Assembly: GCF_020911925.1 (NCBI RefSeq) | Contig: NZ_CP087134.1 | Coordinates: forward strand, 62,001 to 126,000 | Direction: 5' to 3' | Length of the DNA stretch: 64,000 nucleotides | Source of the DNA: Flavobacterium cupriresistens | GTDB lineage: Bacteria; Bacteroidota; Bacteroidia; Flavobacteriales; Flavobacteriaceae | Part shown: positions 50,351 through 59,803 of the stretch, piece by piece | Layout of the letters: every line of letters starts with the position of its first letter | How positions within the stretch are numbered: the first letter of the stretch is position 1 | The notes under the pieces: model-generated | What the model was told of the DNA's origin: nothing | Database searches by the model: none | The model's input: only the letters and a program-made list of their open reading frames with translations | Program-made: the position numbers and the translations under genes

Positions 50351-50749
50351 ATGGTACAAAAAACATCGAATGCCTTTATCGCGGCATCATGGGTAGCTCT
50401 TGGAGCTGGAACAATCGGATTTATAGTAGGACTTGCAAGAGCCGAAATGTTACTTAACGAAAAAGGATATTATTTCACTGTTTTAATGTTTGGTCTTTTC
50501 GCTGTAGTCTCCCTGCAAAAAAGTGTCAGAGACAAACTGGAAAACCTTCCTGTAACGGATATCTATTACGGAATTTGCTGGTTCGGAACTCTTTTATCAA
50601 TTGTATTACTTGTCGTTGGTCTTTGGAACGCTACAATTCTCCCAAGTGAAAAAGGTTTTTATGCATTTGCTTTTTTACTAGCTCTTTTTGGCGCCATTTC
50701 GGTTCAGAAAAACACCCGAGACAATATGTCTTTTAGCCAAAGTGAATAA
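50351..50749 (+). CDS. YiaA/YiaB family inner membrane protein
   Basis: The 132-residue protein has four membrane helices and the internal duplication of the YiaAB family: AFIAASWVALGAGTIGFIVGLARAEMLLNEKGYYFTVLMFGLFAVVSLQKSVRD and ICWFGTLLSIVLLVVGLWNATILPSEKGFYAFAFLLALFGAISVQKNTRD. It starts 15 bases after the preceding gene, so the two are co-transcribed. Function unknown in all bacteria. Confidence 0.9.
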   Translation: MVQKTSNAFIAASWVALGAGTIGFIVGLARAEMLLNEKGYYFTVLMFGLFAVVSLQKSVRDKLENLPVTDIYYGICWFGTLLSIVLLVVGLWNATILPSEKGFYAFAFLLALFGAISVQKNTRDNMSFSQSE

Positions 50750-50774
50750 CACATACAACTAGCCAAAACAAAAG

Positions 50775-50802
50775 AAAAAACTCCATTTAGGAGTTTTTTT
50801 TA
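50775..50802 (+). terminator. Terminator after yiaA-like gene
   Basis: AAAAAACTCC, a short loop, and GGAGTTTTTTT, a strong stem with T-run. Confidence 0.85.
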
Positions 50803-50883
50803 TGCCTTCTATTACTTATAATTTCCGTTTAATTGCGTCGAAAATTATGAAAAACCAATTAGTGTTGACAATCCAATTACCAT

Positions 50884-50918
50884 AAAAAAAGCTCCAATTA
50901 CTTGGAGCCTTTTTTTAT
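50884..50918 (-). terminator. Terminator of carB
   Basis: AAAAAAAGCTCC pairs with GGAGCCTTTTTTT across AATTACTT; it lies 17 bases beyond the carB stop. Confidence 0.85.
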
Positions 50919-50933
50919 AATCACGATTTGAGT

Positions 50934-53789
50934 TTATTTACTCAAATACATTTTTCTTCTGGAGTACAATTCGTAGAACTGATCGTCTTTAAGATCGTCA
51001 ATAAACAAGATGCTTTCTCCTGTTGATTTCATTTCCGGTCCTAATGCTTTGTTTACATTATGGAACTTGCTGAAAGAGAAAACCGGTTGTTTGATCGCAT
51101 ATCCTTTTAACTGTGGATTGAAATCAAAATCCGTTACTTTATTATGTCCTAACATTACTTTGGTAGCATAATTTACATAAGGCTCTCCGTATGCTTTTGC
51201 AATAAACGGTACTGTTCTGGAAGCTCTTGGATTGGCTTCGATGATATAAACCGTATCGTCTTTTATCGCAAACTGAATATTGATTAAACCTACCGTTTTT
51301 AAAGCTCTCGCAATTTTAATTGTATGGTCTTTGATCTGTTGCATCACGAATTCTCCTAAGTTAAAAGGAGGCAATGTCGCATTACTATCTCCCGAGTGAA
51401 CTCCACAAGGCTCGATATGCTCCATAATTCCGATGATGTATACATTTCCGTCAGCATCACAAATCGCATCTGCTTCTGCTTCGATTGCTCCGGCTAAGTA
51501 ATGATCTAAAAGCAATTTGTTCCCCGGAATCGTTTTCAATAAATTGATGACATGCTCTTCCAGTTCTTTTTTGTTGATTACAATTTTCATTCCCTGACCT
51601 CCTAATACATAAGAAGGACGAATCAATAACGGGAAGTCCAAAGTATCTGCCAAAGCTGAAGCTTCGTCTGCTGTTTCCGCAATTCCGAATTGTGGGAAAG
51701 GAATGTGTAAATCTCTCAATAAGTCAGAGAAACGTCCTCTGTCTTCGGCTAAATCAAGGGCATCAAAACTCGTTCCGATGATTTTTACTCCGTATTTAGA
51801 TAATTTTTCCGCTAATTTTAAAGCAGTCTGACCTCCTAATTGCACAATTACACCTTCCGGTTTTTCGTGTTGAATAATATCGTAGATATGTTCCCAGAAA
51901 ACAGGCTCGAAGTATAATTTATCTGCTGTATCAAAATCAGTCGAAACAGTTTCCGGATTACAGTTGATCATGATCGTTTCGTAACCACATTCTTTTGCTG
52001 CCAAAACTCCGTGTACACAAGAATAATCAAACTCAATTCCTTGTCCGATTCTGTTTGGTCCCGAACCTAAAACGATGATTTTCTTTTTCTCTGTTACTAC
52101 ACTTTCGTTATCTACATAACGCTCTCCGTTTGTTTTTTCGATTTCAGCCTCAAAAGTAGAATAGTAATAAGGTGTTTTTGCTTTAAATTCGGCAGCACAA
52201 GTGTCTACCAATTTAAACACACGGTTCACCTTCATATTCATACGCAACGTATGCACTTCACTTTCCAGACAATTTACCATGTGCGCGATTTGTCTGTCGG
52301 CAAAACCTTTTTGTTTGGCTTCCAGTAATAACTCTTTTGGTAAATTAGAAACCTTATAGTTAGAAATTTCTTTTTCTAAAGTATAAAGCTCCTCGTATTG
52401 TTTCAAGAACCACATGTCGATTTTAGTAATCTCATGAATACGGCTCAACGGAATTCCCATTGCAATCGCATCATAAATTACAAAAACACGATCCCAACTT
52501 GCAAAAGTCAGTTTCTCGATAATCTGTTCGTAGTTTTTATATCCTTTTCCGTCGGCACCTAAACCGTTACGTTTTATTTCTAAAGATTGAGTTGCTTTGT
52601 GTAACGCTTCCTGGAAAGAGCGTCCGATTCCCATCACCTCACCAACAGATTTCATCTGAAGTCCAAGAGTTCTGTCAGCACCTTCGAATTTATCAAAGTT
52701 CCAACGTGGAATTTTTACGATTACATAATCCAAAGTCGGTTCAAAAAGAGCCGAAGTCGATTTTGTAATCTGGTTTTCTAATTCATCTAAATTATATCCT
52801 AAAGCTAATTTAGAAGCAATTTTCGCAATCGGATAACCGGTTGCTTTTGAAGCTAATGCAGAAGAACGCGATACACGAGGGTTGATTTCGATCGCCACGA
52901 TATCTTCTTTTTCGTCCGGTGAAACTGCGAATTGTACGTTACAACCTCCTGCGAAGTTTCCGATACTACGCATCATCAAGATCGCATAGTCACGTAATTT
53001 CTGGAATGTGGTATCGGATAAAGTCATTGCCGGTGCTACTGTAATCGAATCTCCGGTGTGAATTCCCATTGGATCCATGTTTTCGATCGAACAAATGATT
53101 ACTACGTTATCATTTTTATCTCTCAAAAGTTCCAATTCGTATTCTTTCCATCCCATTAAAGCTTTATCAATTAAAACCTCATGTATAGGAGAAGCTTCTA
53201 AACCGCGAGTCAAAAGCTCATCAAAATCTTCTTTTTTGTAAACAATCGCTGCTCCTGTTCCTCCTAGTGTAAAAGAAGGGCGAATTACTAACGGGAAACC
53301 AAATTCCTGTGCAATTTCTTTACCTTCTAAGTAAGAAGTAGCTGTTTTTGCAGGTGCAGTAGGCACATTAATTTTTTCTAAAAGCTGTTTAAACTGCTCT
53401 CTGTCTTCCGTAATGTTAATTGCATTTACATCAACTCCGATTAATTTTACTCCGAAATCCTGCCAGATTCCTTTTTCGTCGGCTTCCAAACATAAATTCA
53501 AAGCCGTTTGTCCACCCATAGTAGGCAAAACAGCATCGATTTGTGGATGCTCCTTTAGAATTTCAATAATCGATTTTGTAGTTAATGGTTTCAAATAAAT
53601 ATGATCGGCCATTGTTGGGTCGGTCATAATAGTCGCTGGATTTGAATTTATCAAGATAACTTCAATCCCTTCTTCACGAATAGAACGTGCAGATTGAGAT
53701 CCTGCATAATCAAATTCGCAAGCTTGACCAATAACAATAGGGCCTGAACCTATTATTAAAACTGATTTTATTGATGTGTCTTTAGGCAT
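50934..53789 (-). CDS. carB: Carbamoyl-phosphate synthase large subunit
   Basis: The 951-residue enzyme makes carbamoyl phosphate from bicarbonate, ammonia (from CarA) and two ATP for arginine and pyrimidines. It has two homologous ATP-grasp halves (start LIIGSGPIVIGQACEFDYAGSQ at 10-31; second half VLGSGPNRIGQGIEFDYSCVH near 575), with VIRPSFTLGGTGAA and LIRPSYVLGGQGMK glycine-rich loops. It ends near ALGPEMKSTGESILFIDD..., where E. coli CarB (about 1073 residues) continues into the allosteric MGS domain; that domain is missing, as is usual in flavobacteria. It is monocistronic. Confidence 0.95.
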   Translation of the reverse strand: MPKDTSIKSVLIIGSGPIVIGQACEFDYAGSQSARSIREEGIEVILINSNPATIMTDPTMADHIYLKPLTTKSIIEILKEHPQIDAVLPTMGGQTALNLCLEADEKGIWQDFGVKLIGVDVNAINITEDREQFKQLLEKINVPTAPAKTATSYLEGKEIAQEFGFPLVIRPSFTLGGTGAAIVYKKEDFDELLTRGLEASPIHEVLIDKALMGWKEYELELLRDKNDNVVIICSIENMDPMGIHTGDSITVAPAMTLSDTTFQKLRDYAILMMRSIGNFAGGCNVQFAVSPDEKEDIVAIEINPRVSRSSALASKATGYPIAKIASKLALGYNLDELENQITKSTSALFEPTLDYVIVKIPRWNFDKFEGADRTLGLQMKSVGEVMGIGRSFQEALHKATQSLEIKRNGLGADGKGYKNYEQIIEKLTFASWDRVFVIYDAIAMGIPLSRIHEITKIDMWFLKQYEELYTLEKEISNYKVSNLPKELLLEAKQKGFADRQIAHMVNCLESEVHTLRMNMKVNRVFKLVDTCAAEFKAKTPYYYSTFEAEIEKTNGERYVDNESVVTEKKKIIVLGSGPNRIGQGIEFDYSCVHGVLAAKECGYETIMINCNPETVSTDFDTADKLYFEPVFWEHIYDIIQHEKPEGVIVQLGGQTALKLAEKLSKYGVKIIGTSFDALDLAEDRGRFSDLLRDLHIPFPQFGIAETADEASALADTLDFPLLIRPSYVLGGQGMKIVINKKELEEHVINLLKTIPGNKLLLDHYLAGAIEAEADAICDADGNVYIIGIMEHIEPCGVHSGDSNATLPPFNLGEFVMQQIKDHTIKIARALKTVGLINIQFAIKDDTVYIIEANPRASRTVPFIAKAYGEPYVNYATKVMLGHNKVTDFDFNPQLKGYAIKQPVFSFSKFHNVNKALGPEMKSTGESILFIDDLKDDQFYELYSRRKMYLSK

Positions 53790-53884
53790 TTTATTTGTAT
53801 TGTGTAGTTATTATATTGTATTCAAAAACATCCGTAGTGCTTTAGAAACTAGAATGTTGCAATGTTTTTTACCGACAAGGTATA

Positions 53885-53917
53885 AAAAAAGGCGATACTA
53901 AAAAAGTAACGCCTTAT
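53885..53917 (-). terminator. Terminator of rpmH
   Basis: GGCGATACT and AGTAACGCC (one mismatch/bulge) form a stem; on the minus strand it follows the rpmH stop and ends in a T-run. Confidence 0.75.
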
Positions 53918-53934
53918 TTATGTTTATAGAAACA

Positions 53935-54096
53935 TTATTTCTTGTGTCTAGGTTCGCTAGAAACAGTCAATTTATGTCTTCCTTTAGCTCTTCTACGCGC
54001 CAGAACTTTTCTTCCATTCGCAGAAGCCATTCTGTCCATAAATCCGTGCTTATTTCTTCTTTTTCTTTTCGATGGTTGAAATGTTCTTTTGCTCAT
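53935..54096 (-). CDS. rpmH: 50S ribosomal protein L34
   Basis: The 53-residue basic protein reads [20 protein letters not shown], then [20 protein letters not shown], then [13 protein letters not shown]. This is the full L34 sequence with the conserved TFQPS start and GRKVL..RRAKGR core. L34 sits near the exit tunnel of the large subunit. In many bacteria it precedes rnpA near the origin, but here the next upstream minus-strand region contains no rnpA. A terminator follows it. Confidence 0.97.
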
Positions 54097-54262
54097 TGCT
54101 TTGTATCTTTAAAATGGTATCTAATATCTGTTTTCTGTTTTAGAATTTCGTTATCCCAAAACCGAGTGCAAATATACAAAGACTTTTTTTTCTGGCAAGT
54201 AGTTTTATAAAAATATTTTTAATTCCTTTTACTATCTTTGCAATCACAAATATACATCTATT

Positions 54263-54778
54263 ATGTTTCACAGAAATATTAAACTTATTTTGGCCGGACT
54301 TCTAGTAGTCGCAGGCGTTTGGCAATTTACAGAGAACAATATCGGAAATGGTATTTTTCTTATTTTACTGACTGCAATCCCAATCTTTCTTTACTTTAAA
54401 AACGAATTTATCCTTTTAGCTTTCCTAAAATTAAGAAAACAAGATTTTGAAGGCGCTAAAAAATGGCTATCCTATATTAAAAACCCTGAAGCTGCACTGG
54501 TAAGAAAACAACAAGGGTATTTTAACTACTTACACGGAATCATGTTGTCTCAAACCAATATCAACCAAGCAGAGAAACATTTCAAAAAAGCAATCGAACT
54601 AGGATTATCTATGGATATGGATTTGGCTGTAGCTAAATTAAACCTTGCCGGAGTTGCCATGTCACGCAGAAGAAAACTGGAAGCAACCAACTTATTAAAC
54701 GAAGCTAAGAAATTAGACAAACAAGGGATGCTAAAAGAGCAAATCTCTATGATGAAAGATCAAATGAAGAAAATCTAA
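54263..54778 (+). CDS. Membrane protein with TPR-like helical domain
   Basis: The 171-residue protein has two N-terminal membrane helices (about 8-22 and 28-56). The cytoplasmic part is made of helical repeats (FEGAKKWLSYIKNPEAALVRKQQGYFNYLHGIMLSQTNINQAEKHFKKAIELGL) typical of TPRs. It probably scaffolds other proteins at the inner membrane; partner unknown. A TATCTTTG promoter element (54233-54240) sits 22 bases before the start. Confidence 0.8.
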   Translation: MFHRNIKLILAGLLVVAGVWQFTENNIGNGIFLILLTAIPIFLYFKNEFILLAFLKLRKQDFEGAKKWLSYIKNPEAALVRKQQGYFNYLHGIMLSQTNINQAEKHFKKAIELGLSMDMDLAVAKLNLAGVAMSRRRKLEATNLLNEAKKLDKQGMLKEQISMMKDQMKKI

Positions 54779-55127
54779 CGATTTTCTTAAATTCCAAATT
54801 TTTAAAATCCCAAATTCCAATGAGTTTGGGATTTTTTTTTTGGCTAATCTGAAATGTGTGATCTCAGATAAAAAACGTGAAACATGAAACATGAAACATG
54901 AAACCCAAAACACTAAGCCCCAAAGTGTCAGGCTGAGCGAAGTCGAAGCCATTTTTACCTAACGAGCGCGCTTCGACTTCGCTCAGCGTGACAGACTGGA
55001 TCTTACACCTCTTGAGATTGGAATTTGGAATTTTTAAAAACGTGAAACATGAAACACTAAGCCCCAAAGTGTCAGGCTGAGCGAAGTCGAAGCCATTTTG
55101 GAATTTGGAATTTAAAAAAATTGGAAT
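54779..55127. repeat. Spacer of stem-loop and AATTCCAA repeats
   Basis: TGTCAGGCTGAGCGAAGTCGAAGC (54926-54949) pairs with GCTTCGACTTCGCTCAGCGTGACA (54970-54993), one mismatch in 24; a third copy lies at 55070-55093. GTGAAACATGAAAC tandem words precede both direct copies (54877, 55041). AATTCCAA and GGAATTTGGAATTT words frame the region. No gene. Confidence 0.75.
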
Positions 55128-55796
55128 TTACCCCTTCAGAGGTTCCTGTATAATCAATGGCAAATTCTCATTAAGCCATTTGTACTTATTCAGAATCATA
55201 ACATGGGTTCCTCCTTTTACTATGATGCAGCTTTTGATGTATTTTATAGGAAAAACATCATCCTGATCGCCGTGAATATGGATTACCTTTTCATCGATTT
55301 GATTTCTGTCCCAAAGGATTACGGACTCTACGGCCCATTGCAGATAATGGAGATCACGTACCGATAAAAACTTCTCGTACAGTTTAATCCGTTTGTTTAT
55401 TTTTTCTCCGAAAGAAAATTTAGCCAACTTTTCAACATTCAGCAACAACTGCATTGGAATTAATTTATAGGCTTTTGTCGTTTTGCCTATCTTCATTCTT
55501 TTCGGAAATTCGAGATTGCTTCTAACACTTGAAATGATAATTATTTTACGGGCATTAATATGTCTGGCCATTTCCTGAACTAAAATACCTCCAAACGAAA
55601 CACCAATTAAAACAGGGTTCGGATGTGTTATCTTTTTAGTGATGCGAAGAGCATACTCCGATAAAGATTCTTTTGGAAGCGGGATCTCCCACTCCAACAA
55701 ACACACTTCAAAAACAGAATCATCCAATTGAATTCTTTCAAAAATAGATGAACTTGCCGCCAGACCTGGCATAAAATAAACCGGAATTTTACTCAT
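55128..55796 (-). CDS. Alpha/beta hydrolase
   Basis: The 222-residue protein has the nucleophile elbow GVSFGG (Ser at about 66), an Asp in HGDQDDVFP and a catalytic His in KGGTHVMI near the end. Together they complete a Ser-Asp-His triad. No signal peptide, so cytosolic. Esterase/lipase-type activity; substrate unknown. The gene is alone between repeat-rich spacers. Confidence 0.88.
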   Translation of the reverse strand: MSKIPVYFMPGLAASSSIFERIQLDDSVFEVCLLEWEIPLPKESLSEYALRITKKITHPNPVLIGVSFGGILVQEMARHINARKIIIISSVRSNLEFPKRMKIGKTTKAYKLIPMQLLLNVEKLAKFSFGEKINKRIKLYEKFLSVRDLHYLQWAVESVILWDRNQIDEKVIHIHGDQDDVFPIKYIKSCIIVKGGTHVMILNKYKWLNENLPLIIQEPLKG

Positions 55797-56090
55797 TAGA
55801 TAAACAGAAATTACAATTACGACTCTTCACTTATAAAAGTTAAAGTTACTTTTTTTTATAAACTTCAAGCAAATTTCAGACCGCAATCTTACGACTGAAA
55901 TAAAATCTGCTACAGCAAAGCACCAGGCTTTAGAACTGCTCCTTTAAAAAATAATTCATTATTGAAAATCAATTGATTACCTTTACATATAAAATAATTC
56001 ACAATTAAAGATCTTATACAGATTTTTCTTTCACAACTATTTCGCCCCACGATTATTTGCTTTTAAACATGACTAAAACACATTACTACT

Positions 56091-56396
56091 ATGGAACTAC
56101 CTATTGAAACTATGGAAATCAAAGACAACACTTTTGCAAGACAATTTGAAACCATAGTCCCAGAAGGAATGCTTACAGTTGAATATTCTTTTCAGGAAAA
56201 AAAAATCTTCTTAACTAAAATCAATACACCCGACGGCTACGAAAATCAAGCTGTAATTGATGGCTTACTGAAAAGTATCATGGAAATTATCATTGAAAAG
56301 AAATTCAGATTAATGCCTATTTCTCCAAAAATTGCTCAATTCATTAAAAAAAATCCAAAATACAAAGAACTGCTTCCTCCGGGAATCAGGATTTAA
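56091..56396 (+). CDS. YjdJ-type GNAT-like protein
   Basis: The 101-residue product resembles the small GNAT_YjdJ family by EKKFRLMPISPKIAQFIKKNPKYKELL, matching the family's PxCPfvaayixrHPeY end. The acetyl-CoA pyrophosphate loop (usually RGxGIAxxLV) reads ENQAVIDGLL, without the Gly pair, so catalysis is doubtful; it may be a non-acetylating relative. Convergent with the anion-transporter gene, only 5 bases apart at the ends. Confidence 0.6.
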   Translation: MELPIETMEIKDNTFARQFETIVPEGMLTVEYSFQEKKIFLTKINTPDGYENQAVIDGLLKSIMEIIIEKKFRLMPISPKIAQFIKKNPKYKELLPPGIRI

Positions 56397-56401
56397 TCTT
56401 T

Positions 56402-57832
56402 TTAGAAATAACCGATCACCCGAAGCCATGCCCCACCGATCGTCATATAAATAAAAAGCATAACCAGTCCGGTCACCAAACCTTTTACCCACCAATCTTT
56501 CAGATCGACATAACCGCTCCCAAAGAAAACCGGTGCAGGTCCGTGACCATAATGGGTTAGTGTTCCGTATAGCGATCCTATAAAACCAAGCATAAAGGCC
56601 AAGAGTAACCCGGGAATTCCGAGCGAAACACCTACGCCCAGCAGTGCCGCATACATTGCTGCCACATGCGCTGTGGCACTCGCGAAAAGATAATGACTAA
56701 AGAAATACACCAATACAATAATCGGAAAAGCCATCTGCCAGCTTAATCCGCCAATTTCTGCTTTTACCAGATTACTAAACCAGCCAATAAAGCCTAATTC
56801 GTTAAGCGAACTGGCCATCATCACCAGCACCGAAAACCAAACGATAGTATCCCAAGCTCCTTTTTCGGCTTTTACATCATCCCAGCTTAGAACGGAGGTT
56901 AAAAGTAAAATCACCAAACCGATAAACGCAGTTGTTGTGGCATCGATAGAAAACAAATCGCCGGTCATCCAAAGAAATAAAAGAATAAAAAAGGTCAGCA
57001 ACATCATCCATTCATTGCGTGAAATTGGACCCATTTCTTTCAGTTTTTGACTTGCAATTTGCGGTGCATCGCCTGTCTTTTTGAGTTCGGGCGGATAAAT
57101 TTTATACAATACAAAAGGAATTACAAAAAAGGCCACCAAACCCGGAACAATAGCGGCTACGGCCCACGAAATCCAAGTGATTTTTATGCCTAAATTGAGT
57201 GCAAATTTTTGACACATCGGATTACTCGCTGTTCCTGTCAAAAACATAGACGAAGCAATCAGATTCATATTATAACTGTTTAATGTCAAAAATGCGCCTA
57301 ATTTTCGGTGTGTATCCGGTTGATCAGGCATTGAACCAAAACTCATTGACATTGATTTCATAATCGGATAAATGATTCCACCTCCTCTTGCCGTATTGCT
57401 TGGTACTGCCGGCGCAAGAACCAAATCTGCCAGACCTAAACCATACGCCAACCCAAGCGAACTTTTACCGAATATTTTGATAAACAAAAAGGCAATTCTG
57501 TTTCCCAGACCGGTTTTAATAAATCCTCTGGCGATAAAAAACGAAATTCCAATCAGCCAGATTACTTTATCACCAAAACCCTTCAAGGCCAATGTGATTG
57601 ACTTACCGGCATCTCCGGGTGCTAAAACCTGTGAGAAAGCCGTCAATGCAATGGCGATCATACACATCGTTCCCATTGGCGCTGCTTTTAAAATAATACC
57701 GAGAATCGTTGCCACAAAAATGGCAAACAAATGCCAGGCTTCTATCACAACACCTTCCGGAGCCGGAATCAACCAAATTGCTATTCCAACTGCCAGCGTA
57801 ATTAAGATCTGAGGGATTTTTACTTCTTTCAT
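56402..57832 (-). CDS. DASS-family (SLC13) sodium/anion symporter, dicarboxylate or citrate type
   Basis: The roughly 476-residue inner-membrane protein has about 11-12 helices and the family motif LAPAVPSNTARGGGIIYPIM (about 144-163), seen also in CitT, plus the paired hairpin FLTGTASNPM near 210. It imports or exchanges dicarboxylates, tricarboxylates or sulfate-like anions. The start is taken as ATG 57832 (MKEVKIPQ). An in-frame ATG at 57865 would overlap the porin gene by 13 bases. The partner porin is encoded directly upstream, so the two make one anion-uptake operon. Confidence 0.88.
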   Translation of the reverse strand: MKEVKIPQILITLAVGIAIWLIPAPEGVVIEAWHLFAIFVATILGIILKAAPMGTMCMIAIALTAFSQVLAPGDAGKSITLALKGFGDKVIWLIGISFFIARGFIKTGLGNRIAFLFIKIFGKSSLGLAYGLGLADLVLAPAVPSNTARGGGIIYPIMKSMSMSFGSMPDQPDTHRKLGAFLTLNSYNMNLIASSMFLTGTASNPMCQKFALNLGIKITWISWAVAAIVPGLVAFFVIPFVLYKIYPPELKKTGDAPQIASQKLKEMGPISRNEWMMLLTFFILLFLWMTGDLFSIDATTTAFIGLVILLLTSVLSWDDVKAEKGAWDTIVWFSVLVMMASSLNELGFIGWFSNLVKAEIGGLSWQMAFPIIVLVYFFSHYLFASATAHVAAMYAALLGVGVSLGIPGLLLAFMLGFIGSLYGTLTHYGHGPAPVFFGSGYVDLKDWWVKGLVTGLVMLFIYMTIGGAWLRVIGYF

Positions 57833-57852
57833 AAGGTGAAAATTAGATTGTA

Positions 57853-59004
57853 TTAAAGTCTGCATTGAAACTGTATAATAAACAAGTTATCATTATACAT
57901 CGTCGTATCCGGAATATTTTTATCAAAGCGGTCTATTTCAAACCCCATTTCAATTCTGCCCGTATAGGCTTTTCCAAACTCCAGACTGATCATTGGTGTA
58001 TAGGTTTGACGAACATTAGAATTCAATTTAAAACTGGTATCGAAAGACTCATAACGGCAGGATAATTCTAAGGAACTCAATTTTTTATAATTAATGCGAT
58101 ACCTCAAATTCGGCATTATATAATAGCCACGCATCTGATAATCATTCGCATTTTTGGTTCTGGCCTCAGCGGGTAAGGAGAAATACAAATTATGATTGGT
58201 TCCCTGTTTGTACTCTATTTGAAGATCAAAAGTAAACGCATCATTAAGTACAAAATCACTGGTAATATCGGCTCCCAGAGCAAAAACATCCTGATCGAAT
58301 ACTTTTCCGCTTCCGCCGTTTAAGCCTAAGTTAATTTTATGGAGCTTAGACAATCCAAAAACCAATCGTGTCGAATAGAGTTTTCCGTTGTCTTTGTCTT
58401 TTTCCTGATTCTTTCCGTTTCCGTTTAAAACAGAAACCGCATAACTTACAGGAACTTTCCCAAGATCAAAAGAACCCGTTGCCGAAGCTCCGATTTGAAA
58501 ACTCGTCCAGCCGTTTTTTCCAAATTCATAATATTGATTAGAAAAATCAAAAGACTTGATGATGTCTACAGGAACCAATTCTTCAATTCCAAAAGCGGGA
58601 CGAAACTGTCCTCCCGTTATCGCAAAATATTTATTGAAAGTATATTTTGCGTAGGCATTTTCGAGTACTTTAGTTTTGGGGTCTGATTTAAAATCAGCAA
58701 GATTTACTAAAATTGCCACTTCTGTATTTTCGCTTAGTTTGGTATTAAGTCCAACACGCATTCTTTTAATATCAAAAGACGATTGTGTAACCTCTCCTGT
58801 AGAATGATGAAGCCCAAGCACATCCACATTATCCGAAAGTGCTCCGAGAAACCGGGCCTGAAAAAGTCCTTTAAATTGAAACTGTGGATATTTAACAACG
58901 GCATCAGAATTGGTCGTTGCCTGATTTACATCGGTCTGGGCATTTGTAAAAAAAGGGAGTAGTAAAAAAATAAAAGCAATTCTGATTCTTAAAAATTTCC
59001 TCAT
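57853..59004 (-). CDS. OprO/OprP-type anion-selective porin
   Basis: The 383-residue outer-membrane protein has a signal peptide (MRKFLRIRIAFIFLLLPFFTNAQ), 16-strand beta-barrel alternation and the porin_O_P landmarks YPQFQFKGLFQARFLG and FDIKRMRVGLNTKLSENTEVAILVNLADF near the N-terminus, with a terminal aromatic strand LFIIQFQCRL. Related porins pass phosphate or pyrophosphate. Linked to the DASS transporter (20 bases apart), it probably lets the same anion cross the outer membrane. Confidence 0.9.
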   Translation of the reverse strand: MRKFLRIRIAFIFLLLPFFTNAQTDVNQATTNSDAVVKYPQFQFKGLFQARFLGALSDNVDVLGLHHSTGEVTQSSFDIKRMRVGLNTKLSENTEVAILVNLADFKSDPKTKVLENAYAKYTFNKYFAITGGQFRPAFGIEELVPVDIIKSFDFSNQYYEFGKNGWTSFQIGASATGSFDLGKVPVSYAVSVLNGNGKNQEKDKDNGKLYSTRLVFGLSKLHKINLGLNGGSGKVFDQDVFALGADITSDFVLNDAFTFDLQIEYKQGTNHNLYFSLPAEARTKNANDYQMRGYYIMPNLRYRINYKKLSSLELSCRYESFDTSFKLNSNVRQTYTPMISLEFGKAYTGRIEMGFEIDRFDKNIPDTTMYNDNLFIIQFQCRL

Positions 59005-59794
59005 AAAGTAACATACTAAAAATTAGACTTTCAACTAAAAAAATGTACTCTTTAAAACTTTCGATTATTTATGCTTCTCCAAAACACCCTTGTTTTTGAC
59101 TTTAAAAAAAAGTTGAAACCGCAGCTTAATTAAAATAACACCCGACAAAACCAAAGCCATCCATACCGTAACGGATTGCAAAAACACTGAAGTTCTACGC
59201 AACTAAACCTACATAATAAGCACAAACACCATCGCTTTTTTCGTATTAATAAATCGTTAAATTCGAAATGCCCCACTAAGATATAAAAAAACATTCCATG
59301 TATAACATTGCTCGGTAACTTTCTGTTTTGCAGAAAAAACTGCAAAAATAATTCTTGCCATTTAAAAAAATCAGCTGCCAGGAGACACAGCATATAAGAC
59401 TAACAGGTTAAACTTTCTAAACAGTTGTCCAACGCAAAGCCCAGACTGAATTTATAATATCTTATAAAATTTGTTTGCGATTTATCATGCGTTCAAACCA
59501 AAATTACAACACTATTTGAAACAGAAATGCACGCTACAAAACCATACTATTCATTTTCTCGCAAATTTCCAAGAGAACCAAGGTGATTCAGGAAGAAACA
59601 CAGAAAGCACTATTTCGGAAAGAATCTGAAAAGACAGAGATAATCGGACTCTTCTCTCTTTCATTTTCAATAATCTGATGCACAAAAAAGAATCTATTTT
59701 CAAACGCATATAAAACACACAAATACATTTATAAAATACATCAGGCCAATTAATAAATTAATTACTCTTTTTGTTGTCATAATTAAACAAAAAG
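59005..59794. other. Gene-free AT-rich spacer
   Basis: 790 bases between the porin gene and the secreted-protein array. No credible protein gene, no tRNA, no strong hairpin and no repeat from the families seen elsewhere. A 87-codon minus-strand frame (59130-59393) has no export signal or domain and atypical Cys/Phe/Leu-rich content, so I do not call it. Confidence 0.5.
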
Positions 59795-59803
59795 ATGAAA
59801 CTA

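Noticed and set aside
59130..59393. 87-codon minus-strand frame in the spacer before the array
   Set aside because: No recognisable domain or signal and no promoter; composition unlike neighbouring genes.
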